Positions 36,347 through 47,093 of a stretch of DNA of 59,803 bases are shown here, piece by piece. Each line of letters starts with the position of its first letter. Position 1 is the stretch's first letter. Location of the stretch: assembly GCF_004328075.1 (NCBI RefSeq), contig NZ_SJFN01000030.1:1-59803 (forward strand), given 5' to 3'. The notes beneath the pieces were generated by a model. That model worked only from the letters and a program-made list of their open reading frames with translations, had not been told where the DNA came from and did no database searches. The position numbers were made by a program, and so were the translations under genes. This stretch comes from Siculibacillus lacustris (GTDB taxonomy: Bacteria > Pseudomonadota > Alphaproteobacteria > Rhizobiales > Ancalomicrobiaceae).

Positions 36347-37303
36347 ATGCGTATCAATGTCACTCCCCAGCAGCTCGCCGCCTTCCTCGAGGTCGCCGAA
36401 ACCGCCAGTTTCAGCGAGGCCGCCTCGCGGCTGTCGCTGTCGCAACCGGCGCTCAGCCGGACCATAAGGGTGATCGAGGAGACGCTCGGAGCGCGGCTGT
36501 TCGACCGCGACACCCGCAACGTCGCGCTGACCCCGGCGGGGCACGAATTGGCGCCGATCGCCGCGCGGATCGTGCGCGAATTCGACTCGAGCTTCAGCGA
36601 GTTGGCGCGTTTCGTCACCGGGCGCAGCGGCCGGGTGGTGATCGCCACCTTGCCGTCGATGGCGGCGGTGCTGTTGCCCGGCGCGATCGCCCGTTTCCGC
36701 GAGACCCGGCCGGACGTCGACTTCCAGATCCTCGACGCCCATTCCGGGGCGGTGCAGGACGCGGTCGCCGACGGGCGCGCCGAGATCGGGTTGACCGCCC
36801 GGCCGAGTCCCGACCGGCAGCTCGCCTATCATCCGCTCATGACCGACGAGTTCGGGCTGGTGTGCCGGCGCGACGATCCGCTGGCGGCGGAGGCCGAAGT
36901 GTCGTGGCGGGTGTTCGCGGATCGGCCGTTCATCGCCATGTCGCCGGGCTCGAGCGTGCGGGCGATCACCGATTCCGCCTTCCTGCAGCACGCCGTGCCG
37001 GTGGCGACGCTGTTCGAATGCGGCTTCCTGGCGACCGCCCGGGCGCTGGTCGACGCGCGGCTCGGGATCACCGCGCTGCCCGGCCTGACCGTGCCTTTGA
37101 TGGCCGAGACCGGGCTGGTGTGGCGGCCGCTGGTCGATCCGGTCTATCGGCGCTCGCTCGGGGTGGTGCGACGGATCGGTGCCACGCTGGCGCCGGCGAC
37201 CCTCGACTTCATCGCCGACCTGCGCGGCGAGGTCCATCGCCGGTCGATCGACGTCCGGCTCGCCGGAGCGATCCGCAGCGAGGGCGAGGCGGTCGTCGCG
37301 TGA
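36347..37303 (+). CDS. LysR-family regulator of the CitMHS/AtuA unit
   Basis: The protein has 318 residues from ATG 36347. The winged helix-turn-helix is TPQQLAAFLEVAETASFSEA followed by LSQPALSRTIRVIEETLGARLFDRD. The effector domain includes FVTGRSGRVVIATLPSMAAV and ALVDARLGITALPGLTVP. It is divergent from the transporter gene across a 235-bp, AT-richer gap, the usual arrangement for a LysR activator controlling its target and itself. An in-frame start at 36311 adds 12 unconserved residues and is less likely. The inducer is presumably the transported carboxylate. Confidence 0.92.
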   Translation: MRINVTPQQLAAFLEVAETASFSEAASRLSLSQPALSRTIRVIEETLGARLFDRDTRNVALTPAGHELAPIAARIVREFDSSFSELARFVTGRSGRVVIATLPSMAAVLLPGAIARFRETRPDVDFQILDAHSGAVQDAVADGRAEIGLTARPSPDRQLAYHPLMTDEFGLVCRRDDPLAAEAEVSWRVFADRPFIAMSPGSSVRAITDSAFLQHAVPVATLFECGFLATARALVDARLGITALPGLTVPLMAETGLVWRPLVDPVYRRSLGVVRRIGATLAPATLDFIADLRGEVHRRSIDVRLAGAIRSEGEAVVA

Positions 37304-37337
37304 GGCGAGGGGCGGCGCACCACCGCCCCCACGCGGA

Positions 37338-38960
<1,623 letters not shown>

Positions 38961-39316
38961 GGGCGCGCGGGGTCCGTGGCAACGGCGGCGGGCCCGTCGA
39001 GGCCGGCCGCCGGAAGGAGAAGCGAGGGGTACGGATACCGGTTTCCGGCGCCGATCGGATGACGGCGCGCGACGTCGCCGCCGCGCGGGGTCCGGGACAG
39101 GGAGTTTCGAAAGTCGTGGCACGCCCTACGGGAGGAGCCCGAATCCTCGAAGACCGCAGAAATGGCGATGATCCATCTCGTCGACGGCCGCATGTTAGGC
39201 ACTGTGCGATGCGGGAACAAGAGGGCGCGACGCAACACGGACGCGCGCCGCCGCGGCCGCGGTCCGGCGAGGCCGGTGCGGGGCGGAGGCGCGGGGAGGT
39301 CGCCGGTCGGCGGGCG
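38961..39316. other. Intergenic region upstream of the ABC-F gene
   Basis: A 356-bp gap between the ABC-F start and the end of the DUF3096 gene. No coding frame with a ribosome site or known product is seen on either strand. It presumably holds the ABC-F promoter. Confidence 0.5.
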
Positions 39317-39460
39317 TCAGCGGATCAGGCCGAGCCCCAGTATGCCGGAGACGATCAGGAAGACCGCGACGATGTAGTTGAGCAGCCGCGGCATGACCAG
39401 AATGAGGACGCCGGCGATCAGGGAGACGATCGGCTGGAGATGGGTGAGGGACACGTTCAT
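39317..39460 (-). CDS. DUF3096 small membrane protein
   Basis: This 47-residue protein, MNVSLTHLQPIVSLIAGVLI then LVMPRLLNYIVAVFLIVSGILGLG, matches the DUF3096 family: one or two hydrophobic helices with the conserved MPRLLNYIVA core. These tiny inner-membrane proteins are widespread in proteobacteria and have no known function. ATG 39460 follows a purine-rich site (GAAAGA). It is a monocistronic gene between two non-coding stretches. Confidence 0.8.
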   Translation of the reverse strand: MNVSLTHLQPIVSLIAGVLILVMPRLLNYIVAVFLIVSGILGLGLIR

Positions 39461-39537
39461 GGGCGCGGTCTTTCGGTGAGAACGTACGGTTCGAAACGGT
39501 GCGGACGGGCGGCGTGACCCGGCCGGGGAGACAAAAG

Positions 39538-39575
39538 GGCGTCGGATGATCACGGGGCGGCGATCATCCGACGCC
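39538..39575 (-). terminator. Rho-independent terminator
   Basis: GGCGTCGGATGATC (39538-39551) and GATCATCCGACGCC (39562-39575) form a perfect 14-bp stem with a 10-nt loop. Read on the minus strand it is followed by CTTTTGTC. It lies about 208 bp after the esterase stop and upstream of DUF3096, so it probably ends the esterase transcript. Confidence 0.75.
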
Positions 39576-39783
39576 GGAAGCCCGAGCGGGGGGCGAGGGC
39601 TCCGTCTCTTCGTTTCCGTCCGGCGGTCCGGGGGGAAACCGGAGGTACACGAAGAGAGCGAACCACCTTGCGCCCCCGAGCGCGGTTGCGGCAGGTTCGG
39701 AAACTACTCGAGCGGGCGAATGGTTCCCGACCGCCGTCGCGCGACTGCGGGCCGGGCCGGTCGCGGCTCCCGCGTCGGAGGCG

Positions 39784-40398
39784 TCAGGCGAAGACGGCGG
39801 CGAGGAAGCTCGCCGCGGCGACCGCGCCCTCGGGCGAGATGCCGTGACCGAGGCCGGCATAGACCCGCCGCTCGACGGTCATGCCCAAGGCGGTCAGGGT
39901 CGCGGCGGCATCGGCCGACAGCGCCGCCGGGATCACCGGATCGGCGTCGCCGTGGAGCAGCAGCAATCGGGTGGCGAGCGACGGGGTAAGCGGCTCGGGC
40001 GAGGCCAGCCGGCCGGCGAAGCCGACCGCGGCGGCGATCGGCCAGCGCCCGGAGGCGACGGCGTCGAGGGTCATGATGGTGCCCTGGGAGAAGCCGACGA
40101 AGGCGACGCGGTCGAGGCGATCGGTCAGACCCGCGGCGGCGATCGCCGTGGCGATCGTGCGATCGAAGGCTTCGCGCGCCGCGGCGATCCGGGCGGCGCG
40201 ATTGGCCTCGGTGACGCCGGCGATCGAGAACCACTGCCGGCCGGCGCCGCCGCCGTCGAAGGCGAAGGGCGCGTCGGGGGCGACCGCCGTGGCCCCGGGC
40301 AGGCGCGAGCGGATCAGCTCGGCGATCGGGAACAGGTCGCGGCCGGAGGCGCCGACGCCGTGCAGCAGGACGACCAGGGGGGCGGGATTGGCGGGCAT
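39784..40398 (-). CDS. Alpha/beta-hydrolase, phospholipase/carboxylesterase family
   Basis: A 204-residue protein from ATG 40398, with GAGGA nine bases upstream. It has the oxyanion segment VVLLHGVGASGRDL, the nucleophile elbow GFSQG (catalytic Ser), an acid in LLLHGDADPVIP, and the catalytic His in YAGLGHGISPEG. This matches the AbiH2/YpfH group of small carboxylesterases related to acyl-protein thioesterase. It is cytosolic, with no signal peptide. A divergent solute-binding-protein gene begins 236 bp away. Substrate unknown. Confidence 0.9.
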   Translation of the reverse strand: MPANPAPLVVLLHGVGASGRDLFPIAELIRSRLPGATAVAPDAPFAFDGGGAGRQWFSIAGVTEANRAARIAAAREAFDRTIATAIAAAGLTDRLDRVAFVGFSQGTIMTLDAVASGRWPIAAAVGFAGRLASPEPLTPSLATRLLLLHGDADPVIPAALSADAAATLTALGMTVERRVYAGLGHGISPEGAVAAASFLAAVFA

Positions 40399-40634
40399 GG
40401 TCGGGATCCTCGATGGCATGGGTCGGCGCCGGCCGATCGGGGCGACGCGGGTCGGAGACGCGAGCCTAGGCGCCCGCGCCGCCGAACGCCACCGCCGATC
40501 CGGCGCGGCCGATCCCACGCTCCGGCGCGCCTCGGGCGAGGCCGCCGGCTGCGGTGCAACGCGGGCCGGGCTCGCGCGGCCCGCGGCGTTCGCGCTAGGA
40601 TCGGGCGTGTTCCCCACGGACCGAGGATCGGGCG

Positions 40635-41330
40635 ATGGACGAGACGGCGGCGCTGCGCTTCGCGATCAATGTCGGCAACCCGGTGTTGGCCCGGCGCGAT
40701 CCGGGGAGCGGTGCGCTCTCGGGCGTCGTCGTCGATCTCGCCCGGGCCTACGCCCGCGAAGTCGGGCGCCCGGCCGACCTCGTCGCATTCGCTTCCGCCG
40801 CGGAGATCGTCGCGGCGCGGGGCGACGATCGCTGGGACGTCGCGTTTCTCGCGGCCGATCCGGCGCGGGCCGGCGAGATCGCCTTCACTGCCCCCTATCT
40901 GCTGATCGAGGGCGTCCTGGTGGTCGACCGTGCCGCCACCGCGACGGCGCTCGCCGAGCTCGACCGGCCGGGCGTGCGGATCGCCGTCGGGCGCGGCGCG
41001 GCCTATGATCTCTTTCTGACGCGCAGCCTGAAGGCCGCGACGCTGGTCCGCTTCGACTCGTCGGAGGCGGCGCTCGCCGGCTTCCGCGACGAGCGACTGG
41101 ATGCGGCGGCGGGGGTGCGGGCGTCGGTCGCCGCCTTCGCGGCCGCCCACCCCGATCTGCGGTTGGTCGAGACGCCGTTCATGCGCATCGCCCAGGCCGC
41201 CGCCGTGCCGGCCGGGCGGACCGAAGACCTCGCGCGGCTCGAGCGGTTCCTGGCGCACGCCAAGCGCTCGGGCGCAGTGGCGCGGTCGCTCGCGGCGTCG
41301 GGGCATGGGGACGTCGAAGTCGCACCCTGA
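40635..41330 (+). CDS. Family 3 extracellular solute-binding-like protein without a signal peptide
   Basis: A 231-residue protein with the PBPb fold: RFAINVGNPVLARRDPGSGA, VVDLARAYAREVGRPADLV, WDVAFLAADPARAGEIAFTAPYLLIEGVLVV and a second lobe GVRIAVGRGAAYDLFLTRSL. This is the amino-acid-type solute-binding family of ABC importers. It starts directly at the mature fold, with no export signal and no ABC permease or ATPase nearby, so it may be cytosolic and sense rather than import its ligand. The gene end lies 11 bp from the convergent LysE gene. Confidence 0.8.
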   Translation: MDETAALRFAINVGNPVLARRDPGSGALSGVVVDLARAYAREVGRPADLVAFASAAEIVAARGDDRWDVAFLAADPARAGEIAFTAPYLLIEGVLVVDRAATATALAELDRPGVRIAVGRGAAYDLFLTRSLKAATLVRFDSSEAALAGFRDERLDAAAGVRASVAAFAAAHPDLRLVETPFMRIAQAAAVPAGRTEDLARLERFLAHAKRSGAVARSLAASGHGDVEVAP

Positions 41331-41341
41331 CGGCGTCGCGC

Positions 41342-41926
41342 TCACACCACCTTCGCGAGCGTCGTCGCGGCCAGCGCCAGACCGAAGCCGACCAGCACCA
41401 CCGAGGCGAGGCGCGGCACCAGGCGCGCGACGAGGGTCCCGGCGTCGCGGCCGGCGCGGCGGCCGAGGAGCAGCCAGCCGCCGCCGCACAGGGCGACGGC
41501 GAGGGCGAAGCCGGCGACCCACAGGGCGATCTGCGGTCGCTCCACCGAATCGGGGAAGAGCGCGAAGGCGAAGACCGCGGCCTTGGGATTGAACAGGGTG
41601 GCGACGAACAGGCGACGGGGGGTGATCGGTCCGGGGTCCGTCGAGCCGGCGTCGTGGCGCCACAGGGCGGCGCCGAGGGCGGCGAGATAGGCGGCCAGCG
41701 CCAGTTTGACGGTCGGAACCGCGAAGGGGATCGCCGCGGCGAGCGGCGCGCCGAGGGTCCTGAGAAGAGCGATCGAGACGAGATAGCCGGCGAGCTCGGC
41801 CCCGACCAGCCGCCACGGCGGCGCGCCGGCCGAGGTGGCGCCGGCGGCGGCGAGCAAGGTGTTGGTCGGGCCGGGGGTCGCCAGGATGGCGACCACGCCG
41901 AGGAGCGAGACGAGGACTTGCGGCAT
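41342..41926 (-). CDS. LysE/RhtB-family exporter
   Basis: A 194-residue, about six-helix inner-membrane protein. It has the family signature TPGPTNTLLAA near the N-terminus and the mid-protein LFVATLFNPKAAVFAFALFP. LysE/RhtB proteins export amino acids or their derivatives. There is no operon partner: an Rrf2 gene lies 33 bp upstream in the same orientation and could be co-transcribed. The substrate cannot be assigned. Confidence 0.9.
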   Translation of the reverse strand: MPQVLVSLLGVVAILATPGPTNTLLAAAGATSAGAPPWRLVGAELAGYLVSIALLRTLGAPLAAAIPFAVPTVKLALAAYLAALGAALWRHDAGSTDPGPITPRRLFVATLFNPKAAVFAFALFPDSVERPQIALWVAGFALAVALCGGGWLLLGRRAGRDAGTLVARLVPRLASVVLVGFGLALAATTLAKVV

Positions 41927-41958
41927 CGGCGGCGGCGCTCCGGGTCGTCGACGCGCGC

Positions 41959-42399
41959 TCAGATCGCGTAGTCGAGGGCTTCGGACGAGCGGGCGACCAT
42001 CTGGGCGAGGGTGGTGTTGTCGAGCACCGCGGCCATGGCGTCGCGGACCTCGAGCATGGTCAGGCGCACGGCGCAGCCCTGGAGATCGGTGCAGTCGTCA
42101 CAGGGCTGGAAGGCGGTGCGGCTGGCGCAGGCGATCGGCGCCAGCGGCCCGTCGAGGGCGCGCACCACCGCGCCGATGACGATCTCCTCCGGCGGACGGG
42201 CGAGGGCATAGCCGCCGCCGGGGCCCTTCTTGGAGCGCACGAAACCGGCGTTGCGCAAGTCCAGCAGGATCGCGTCGAGGAATTTCTTGGGCAGCGCCGC
42301 GGTCGCGGCGATCTCGGCGACCATGGTGGTGCGGCCGGGTTCGACGCCGGCGAGAAACACCAGGGCCTTGAGCCCGTACTTGCCCTTGTTGGTCAACAT
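41959..42399 (-). CDS. Rrf2-family regulator with a conserved cysteine cluster
   Basis: This 146-residue protein from ATG 42399, with GAGGAC upstream, has the Rrf2 winged helix (MLTNKGKYGLKALVFLAG, IAATAALPKKFLDAIL, GGGYALARPPEEI). It also carries four cysteines in CASRTAFQPCDDCTDLQGC. IscR and NsrR bind an Fe-S cluster through three such cysteines, whereas CymR-like members lack them, so an Fe-S or redox and nitric oxide sensor is likely. Targets are unknown; the LysE exporter immediately downstream is the first candidate. Confidence 0.9.
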   Translation of the reverse strand: MLTNKGKYGLKALVFLAGVEPGRTTMVAEIAATAALPKKFLDAILLDLRNAGFVRSKKGPGGGYALARPPEEIVIGAVVRALDGPLAPIACASRTAFQPCDDCTDLQGCAVRLTMLEVRDAMAAVLDNTTLAQMVARSSEALDYAI

Positions 42400-42518
42400 G
42401 TCGATGTCCTCGAGCCACCCCATCGGACATAGCGAGCAATCGCCGCCGGGTCAAATCGCCGACGGTGGGAATCGTCACGGTCCGACACTATGGGGCCGGG
42501 CGAGTGCGCGGGGACGCT

Positions 42519-42722
42519 TCAGGGGGCGACGGCGAGCGGTGCGAGCCGCTCGGCATAGCGGGCGCGATGATCGCAGAGGGTGTCGAACACGTCGTCCGGC
42601 ATCGGCGACTGGAACATCAGTTCGTCCAGGAGGGCGAGGATGACATCGTGGTCGATTCGAAACAGCGAAACCGGCAGCCTGAGGAGCAGCACACCTTCGC
42701 CTTCGTCACACGTCGTGTCCAT
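42519..42722 (-). CDS. Hypothetical small protein
   Basis: A 67-residue frame, MDTTCDEGEGVLLLRLPVSL..., with the acidic and hydrophobic balance of a real protein, unlike the Arg/Pro-rich false frames around it. ATG 42722 follows GAAGCC, a weak ribosome site. No family is recognised. It stands alone between the Rrf2 and DMT genes. Moderate to low confidence that it is expressed. Confidence 0.4.
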   Translation of the reverse strand: MDTTCDEGEGVLLLRLPVSLFRIDHDVILALLDELMFQSPMPDDVFDTLCDHRARYAERLAPLAVAP

Positions 42723-43028
42723 GGCTTCGAGTCCTCGTGGGGCGCCCCCGGCCGATCGTCGTCGAATCGGAGAGGGGCGTGGAAGGGCACGTCTCGGCTC
42801 CGAGGCGCCGACGTGACTTCCGGAACGGGTCGCACTCCGCTACGGGCCGAGCGGACCCTGGAGGCGAAGATACCGAACAAATTCCGAGGGGTACATACCT
42901 GCGGGGGTCAGGAATGTCCCGAAGGTATCACCACTGATTGCACGGACTCGCCAGCGGTGCGCCGACTGCGGGCGGTCCCGGCACCCGGGGCATCCCGCGA
43001 CCGGCGGCGACCATGATAGCGTGCGTCG
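42723..43028. other. Intergenic region upstream of the DMT exporter
   Basis: No gene is supported in this 306-bp gap. It is somewhat less GC-rich than its surroundings around 42880-42960, consistent with a promoter for the DMT gene, but no clear palindrome was found. Confidence 0.4.
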
Positions 43029-44141
43029 ATGACCGTAGACCGCTCCCACACCCACCTCTGGCCGGGCGTTCCGCTCGCGCTGACCTCGGCCGTCCTGTTC
43101 GGGGCGGCACCGCCGCTCGCCAAACTGCTGACCGGGGCGATCGGGTCGTTGATGCTGGCCGGTCTGCTCTATCTCGGCGCCGGGATCGGCCTCGCGGTCT
43201 GGCTGGTGGTGCGCGGGCGGACGACCGCCGAGCGCGGCGAGGCGGCGCTCGGGTGGGCCGATCTGCCGTGGCTGGCCGGAGCGGTGGCGATGGGCGGGAT
43301 GGTCGCGCCGGTGCTGCTGATGGCCGGTCTGGCGCGCACCTCGGCGTCGAGCAGCGCGCTGCTCCTGAACCTCGAGGGTCTGGCGACCATGGCGATCGCC
43401 TGGGTGGTGGTCGGCGAGGCCGTCGATCGTCGCCTGCTCGCCGGGGCGGCGGCGATCCTCGGCGGAGCGCTGTTGCTCGCCTGGGACGGGAGCGGGCCAA
43501 CCGTCGACGTCGGGGCGCTGCTGGTGGTCGGCGCCTGTATCGCCTGGGGCATCGACAACAACCTGACCCGCAAGGTTTCGGCCGCCGATCCGGTGGTGAT
43601 CACGCTGATCAAGGGCTGTGTCGCCGGGTCGGTCAACGTCGGGCTGGCGCTGGCGATGGGCGCACCGGTGCCGCCGCCGGCCTGGGTGGCGGGCGCGGCG
43701 ATCGTCGGTTTCTTCGGGGTCGGGGTCAGTCTGGTGCTGTTCATCCGGGCGCTGCGCCATCTCGGCACGGCCCGGACCGGGGCCTATTTCTCACTGGCGC
43801 CGTTCATCGGCGCGATCCTGGCGATCGCCCTGCTCGACGAGCCGATCACGCTCCGGCTGCTGCTGTCGGGGCTGCTGATGGGCTTCGGCCTGTGGCTGCA
43901 TCTCGCCGAGCGGCACGAGCACGATCATCGGCACGAGGACCTCGCGCACGACCACGCCCATGTCCACGACGACCATCATCGTCACGACCACGAACCCGCC
44001 GACGCGGCGACCGGCGAGCCCCATGCCCACCGCCATCGCCACCTGCCGCTCGACCATTCCCACCCGCACTATCCCGATCTCCATCACCGGCACGACCATC
44101 GGCGCGCGGAGGACGAGCCCCCTCGCGCCGAGGATCGATGA
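43029..44141 (+). CDS. EamA/DMT-family transporter with a His/Asp-rich cytosolic tail
   Basis: A 370-residue protein. Ten hydrophobic helices in two EamA repeats run to about residue 295; signature segments are SAVLFGAAPPLAKLL and LLNLEGLATMAIAWVVVGE, with the second repeat at GIDNNLTRKVSAADPVVI. The last 70 residues are exceptionally rich in His and Asp (EHDHRHEDLAHDHAHVHDDH and following), as in metal transporters. Many EamA proteins export amino acids or metabolites; the tail suggests binding of Ni, Co, Zn or Cu. Another His-rich protein, the CuA protein at 23.4 kb, is encoded elsewhere in this window. Confidence 0.88.
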   Translation: MTVDRSHTHLWPGVPLALTSAVLFGAAPPLAKLLTGAIGSLMLAGLLYLGAGIGLAVWLVVRGRTTAERGEAALGWADLPWLAGAVAMGGMVAPVLLMAGLARTSASSSALLLNLEGLATMAIAWVVVGEAVDRRLLAGAAAILGGALLLAWDGSGPTVDVGALLVVGACIAWGIDNNLTRKVSAADPVVITLIKGCVAGSVNVGLALAMGAPVPPPAWVAGAAIVGFFGVGVSLVLFIRALRHLGTARTGAYFSLAPFIGAILAIALLDEPITLRLLLSGLLMGFGLWLHLAERHEHDHRHEDLAHDHAHVHDDHHRHDHEPADAATGEPHAHRHRHLPLDHSHPHYPDLHHRHDHRRAEDEPPRAEDR

Positions 44142-44156
44142 GGTCGGAGAACCGGC

Positions 44157-45221
44157 TCAGGCGGCCTTGCGGGCGAGGTCGCCGGTGCGGTAGCGCGCGG
44201 CCATCGCGGGGAGCGGGATCGGCTTGATCTTCGAGGCGCGGCCGGCGGCGCCGAACTCCTCGAAGCGCGCCTTGCACAGCGCCTGCATCGCCTCCATGGC
44301 GGGCTTCATGTACTTGCGCAGGTCGAACTCGCCCGGCTTCTCGGCGAAGATCTTGCGGATCTGGCCGGTCATCGCCATGCGGCAGTCGGTGTCGATGTTG
44401 ACCTTGCGCACGCCGAAGCGGATCGCTTCGACGATCTCTTCGATCGGCACGCCGAAGGTCTGGGGAATCTCGCCGCCATAGGCGTTGAGGATGTCCTGCA
44501 GGTCCTGCGGCACCGACGACGAGCCGTGCATCACCAGATGGATGCCGGAATCGCGGGCGTTGATCTCGCGGATCACGTTCAGCGCCAGGATGTCGCCGGT
44601 CGGTTTGCGCGAGAACTTGTAGGCGCCGTGCGAGGTGCCCATGGCCACGGCGAGGGCGTCGACGCCGGTCGCCCGGACGAAGGCCACCGCCTGATCCGGG
44701 TCGGTGAGGAGCTGGGAATGATCGAGGACGCCTTCGGCGCCGTGGCCGTCCTCCTTCTCGCCCATGCCGGTCTCGAGGCTGCCGAGCACCCCGAGTTCGC
44801 CCTCGACCGAGGCGCCGACCATGTGGGCGGAGCGCACCACGTCGGCGGTGACCGCGACGTTGGCGTCCCAGTCGGCCGGGGTCTTGCCGTCGGGGAGCAG
44901 CGAGCCGTCCATCATCACCGAGGTGAAGCCGGCGACGATCGCCGACAGGCAGGTCTCCGGGCCGTTGCCATGGTCCTGGTGCAGGCACACCGGAATGTCG
45001 GGGTGGATTTCGACGGCGGCCTGGACCAGATGGCGCAGCACGGCGTCGCCGGCGAAGCTGCGGGCGCCGCGGCTGGCCTGGAGAATGACCGGGGCGTCGA
45101 CCGCCGCCGCCGCACCCATCACGGCGAGAACCTGTTCCATGTCGTTGATGTTGAAGGCGGGCAGGCCGTAGCCGAATTCGCCGGCGTGATCGAGGAGTTG
45201 CCGCATCGAGACGAGAGCCAT
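44157..45221 (-). CDS. fba: Class II fructose-bisphosphate aldolase
   Basis: This 354-residue protein is a zinc-dependent aldolase of the Calvin-cycle/proteobacterial subtype: [27 protein letters not shown] with the zinc His, [41 protein letters not shown] and [16 protein letters not shown]. It cleaves fructose 1,6-bisphosphate to triose phosphates. Placed 104 bp downstream of fruA on the same strand, it supplies the step after FruK and completes fructose entry into glycolysis. A strong hairpin in the gap may set its expression relative to the fru operon. Confidence 0.95.
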   Translation of the reverse strand: MALVSMRQLLDHAGEFGYGLPAFNINDMEQVLAVMGAAAAVDAPVILQASRGARSFAGDAVLRHLVQAAVEIHPDIPVCLHQDHGNGPETCLSAIVAGFTSVMMDGSLLPDGKTPADWDANVAVTADVVRSAHMVGASVEGELGVLGSLETGMGEKEDGHGAEGVLDHSQLLTDPDQAVAFVRATGVDALAVAMGTSHGAYKFSRKPTGDILALNVIREINARDSGIHLVMHGSSSVPQDLQDILNAYGGEIPQTFGVPIEEIVEAIRFGVRKVNIDTDCRMAMTGQIRKIFAEKPGEFDLRKYMKPAMEAMQALCKARFEEFGAAGRASKIKPIPLPAMAARYRTGDLARKAA

Positions 45222-45282
45222 GAGAAGAGATCCTGGAGACGGGGATGGACCGGCGCGGGGTGCGCGCGCCGCGGGCGAGCGG

Positions 45283-45314
45283 CCGTCCCGAGACCGGCGG
45301 GGATCTCGGGACGG
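45283..45314 (-). terminator. Hairpin between fruA and fba
   Basis: CCGTCCCGAGA (45283-45293) and TCTCGGGACGG (45304-45314) form a perfect 11-bp stem with a 10-nt loop, 12 bp after the fruA stop. No T-run follows on the minus strand (it is GC-rich), so partial termination or 3'-end protection of the fru mRNA is more likely than a full stop. Confidence 0.6.
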
Positions 45315-45325
45315 CGGGGGGCGGC

Positions 45326-47038
45326 TCAGGCGACCTTCAGGCTCGGCTTCAGGACGCGCAGCAGGATCGCGGTGACCACCGTGCCGGCGACGAGTGCCAC
45401 GAGGTAGCCGACCAGATGCGACACCGCGTTGGGGATCGGCAGGACGAAGATGCCGCCGTGGGGGACGTGCAACTCGGCACCGACCACCATCGAGATCACC
45501 CCGGCCACCGCCGAACCGGCCATCAGCGACGGGATCACCCGGAAGGGATCGCGGGCGGCGAAGGGGATCGCGCCTTCGGTGATGAAGGAGATGCCCAGCA
45601 CCGCGGCGGCATTGCCGGCTTCGTGCTCGTCGGCGGTGAAGCGGTCGGCGAACAGCTTGGTGGCCAGCGCCAGACCGAGCGGCGGGGTCATGCCGGCGAC
45701 CATGGCGGCGGCCATCGGGGTGTAGATGCCGGAGGCGAGCAGGCCGGTGGCGAAGGTATAGGCCGCCTTGTTGACCGGGCCGCCCATGTCGAAGGCCATC
45801 ATCGCGCCGATGATCACGCCGAGCAGCACCGCGTTGGCGCCTTCCATGCCCTTCAGGAAGGCGGTCATCGCCGCGAGGATCTGGGCGACCGGGGTGCCGA
45901 TCACGTAGATCATCAACAGGCCGACGATCGCCGTGCCGAGCAGCGGCAGGATCAGCACCGGCTTCAGGCCTTCCAGCGTACGCGGCAGCTGGATCGACTT
46001 GTTGAGGAAGGACACGACGTAGCCGGCGAGGAAGCCCGCGGCGATGCCGCCGAGGAAGCCGGCGCCGATCGATCCGGCGAGCATGCCGCCGATGGCACCG
46101 GGCGCGATGCCGGGACGATCGGCGATCGAATAGGCGATGAAGCCGGCGAGCATCGGCACCATCAGCGCGAAGCCGTTCTTGGCGCCGATCAGGAACAGGG
46201 CCTGGCCGAGGGTGTCCTTGTGGGCGTCGTCGTAGACGTAGATGCCGCCGAGCGCGAAGGCGATGGCGATCAGCAGGCCGCCGGCGACCACGAAGGGCAG
46301 CATGTAGGAGACGCCGGTCATCAGATGCTTGTAGGGGCCGGAGCGCTGGGCGGCGCGGGCGGCCTTGTCGGCGGCGACTTCCGCGGCGAGATCGCGCGGG
46401 CCGGACGCGGCGCCGCCGCCCTGGCGGACGGCCTCGGCGAAGGCCTTGGCGACCAGCGCCTTGCCGTCGTTGATCGCGCCCTTGGTGCCGGTCGAATAGA
46501 CCAGCTTGCCGGCGAAGCGCGACATGTCGACGTTGGTGTCGGCGGCGATCAGCACCAGATCGGCGGCGGCGATATCCTCCGCGCTCAGGGTGTTCTGGGC
46601 GCCGACCGAGCCCTGGGTCTCGACCTTGACCTGATGGCCGAGCGCCTTGCCGCCCTGCTCGATGCCTTCGGCGGCCATGAAGGTATGGGCGATGCCGGTC
46701 GGGCAGGAGGTGATGGCGACGATCTTCTTGGCGCCGGCGAAGGCGGCGACCGCCTTGGCGAGGCTGCCGGCGGGATCGGCGAGCACCGCGTCGAGGGTCA
46801 GAGCGAGGGTCTTGGCGGCCGGGAAGCGGTCGGTGGTGGTGGCGCTGCCGACCAGCAGCGCGCCGGCGGAGGCCGCGACCGCCTCGTCGGAGAGCGGCGA
46901 CAGGACGCCGTCGGCGGTGCGGGTCTCGATGTCGAGGGCATGGCCGGCGGAGGCCGCAGCCTTGCGCAGGGCTTCGGCGGCGAGCAGCACCTGGGTGCTG
47001 CGGTCCTTGGTGGCGATGACGGCGGACAGTCTCGTCAT
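45326..47038 (-). CDS. fruA: Fructose PTS permease, EIIB'BC
   Basis: A 570-residue protein. The N-terminal domain of about 105 residues is a degenerate IIB' unit. A functional IIB domain with the phosphorylated Cys in [19 protein letters not shown] follows, and from about residue 230 the IIC membrane domain ([52 protein letters not shown]). It imports fructose and phosphorylates it to fructose 1-phosphate. ATG 47038 has AGGAGAG upstream. It is 55 bp after fruK in an operon with the energy-coupling protein FruB, so the whole system is encoded together. Confidence 0.95.
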   Translation of the reverse strand: MTRLSAVIATKDRSTQVLLAAEALRKAAASAGHALDIETRTADGVLSPLSDEAVAASAGALLVGSATTTDRFPAAKTLALTLDAVLADPAGSLAKAVAAFAGAKKIVAITSCPTGIAHTFMAAEGIEQGGKALGHQVKVETQGSVGAQNTLSAEDIAAADLVLIAADTNVDMSRFAGKLVYSTGTKGAINDGKALVAKAFAEAVRQGGGAASGPRDLAAEVAADKAARAAQRSGPYKHLMTGVSYMLPFVVAGGLLIAIAFALGGIYVYDDAHKDTLGQALFLIGAKNGFALMVPMLAGFIAYSIADRPGIAPGAIGGMLAGSIGAGFLGGIAAGFLAGYVVSFLNKSIQLPRTLEGLKPVLILPLLGTAIVGLLMIYVIGTPVAQILAAMTAFLKGMEGANAVLLGVIIGAMMAFDMGGPVNKAAYTFATGLLASGIYTPMAAAMVAGMTPPLGLALATKLFADRFTADEHEAGNAAAVLGISFITEGAIPFAARDPFRVIPSLMAGSAVAGVISMVVGAELHVPHGGIFVLPIPNAVSHLVGYLVALVAGTVVTAILLRVLKPSLKVA

Positions 47039-47093
47039 GTTTCTCTCCTGGCGGGATGTCCCGCTTCTTCGATGGATCCGGTGTCGTCGGATT

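Noticed and set aside
39059-39989. Overlapping plus-strand frames around the DUF3096 and esterase genes
   Set aside because: Arg/Gly-rich, overlapping each other in several frames, with no ribosome sites or domains.
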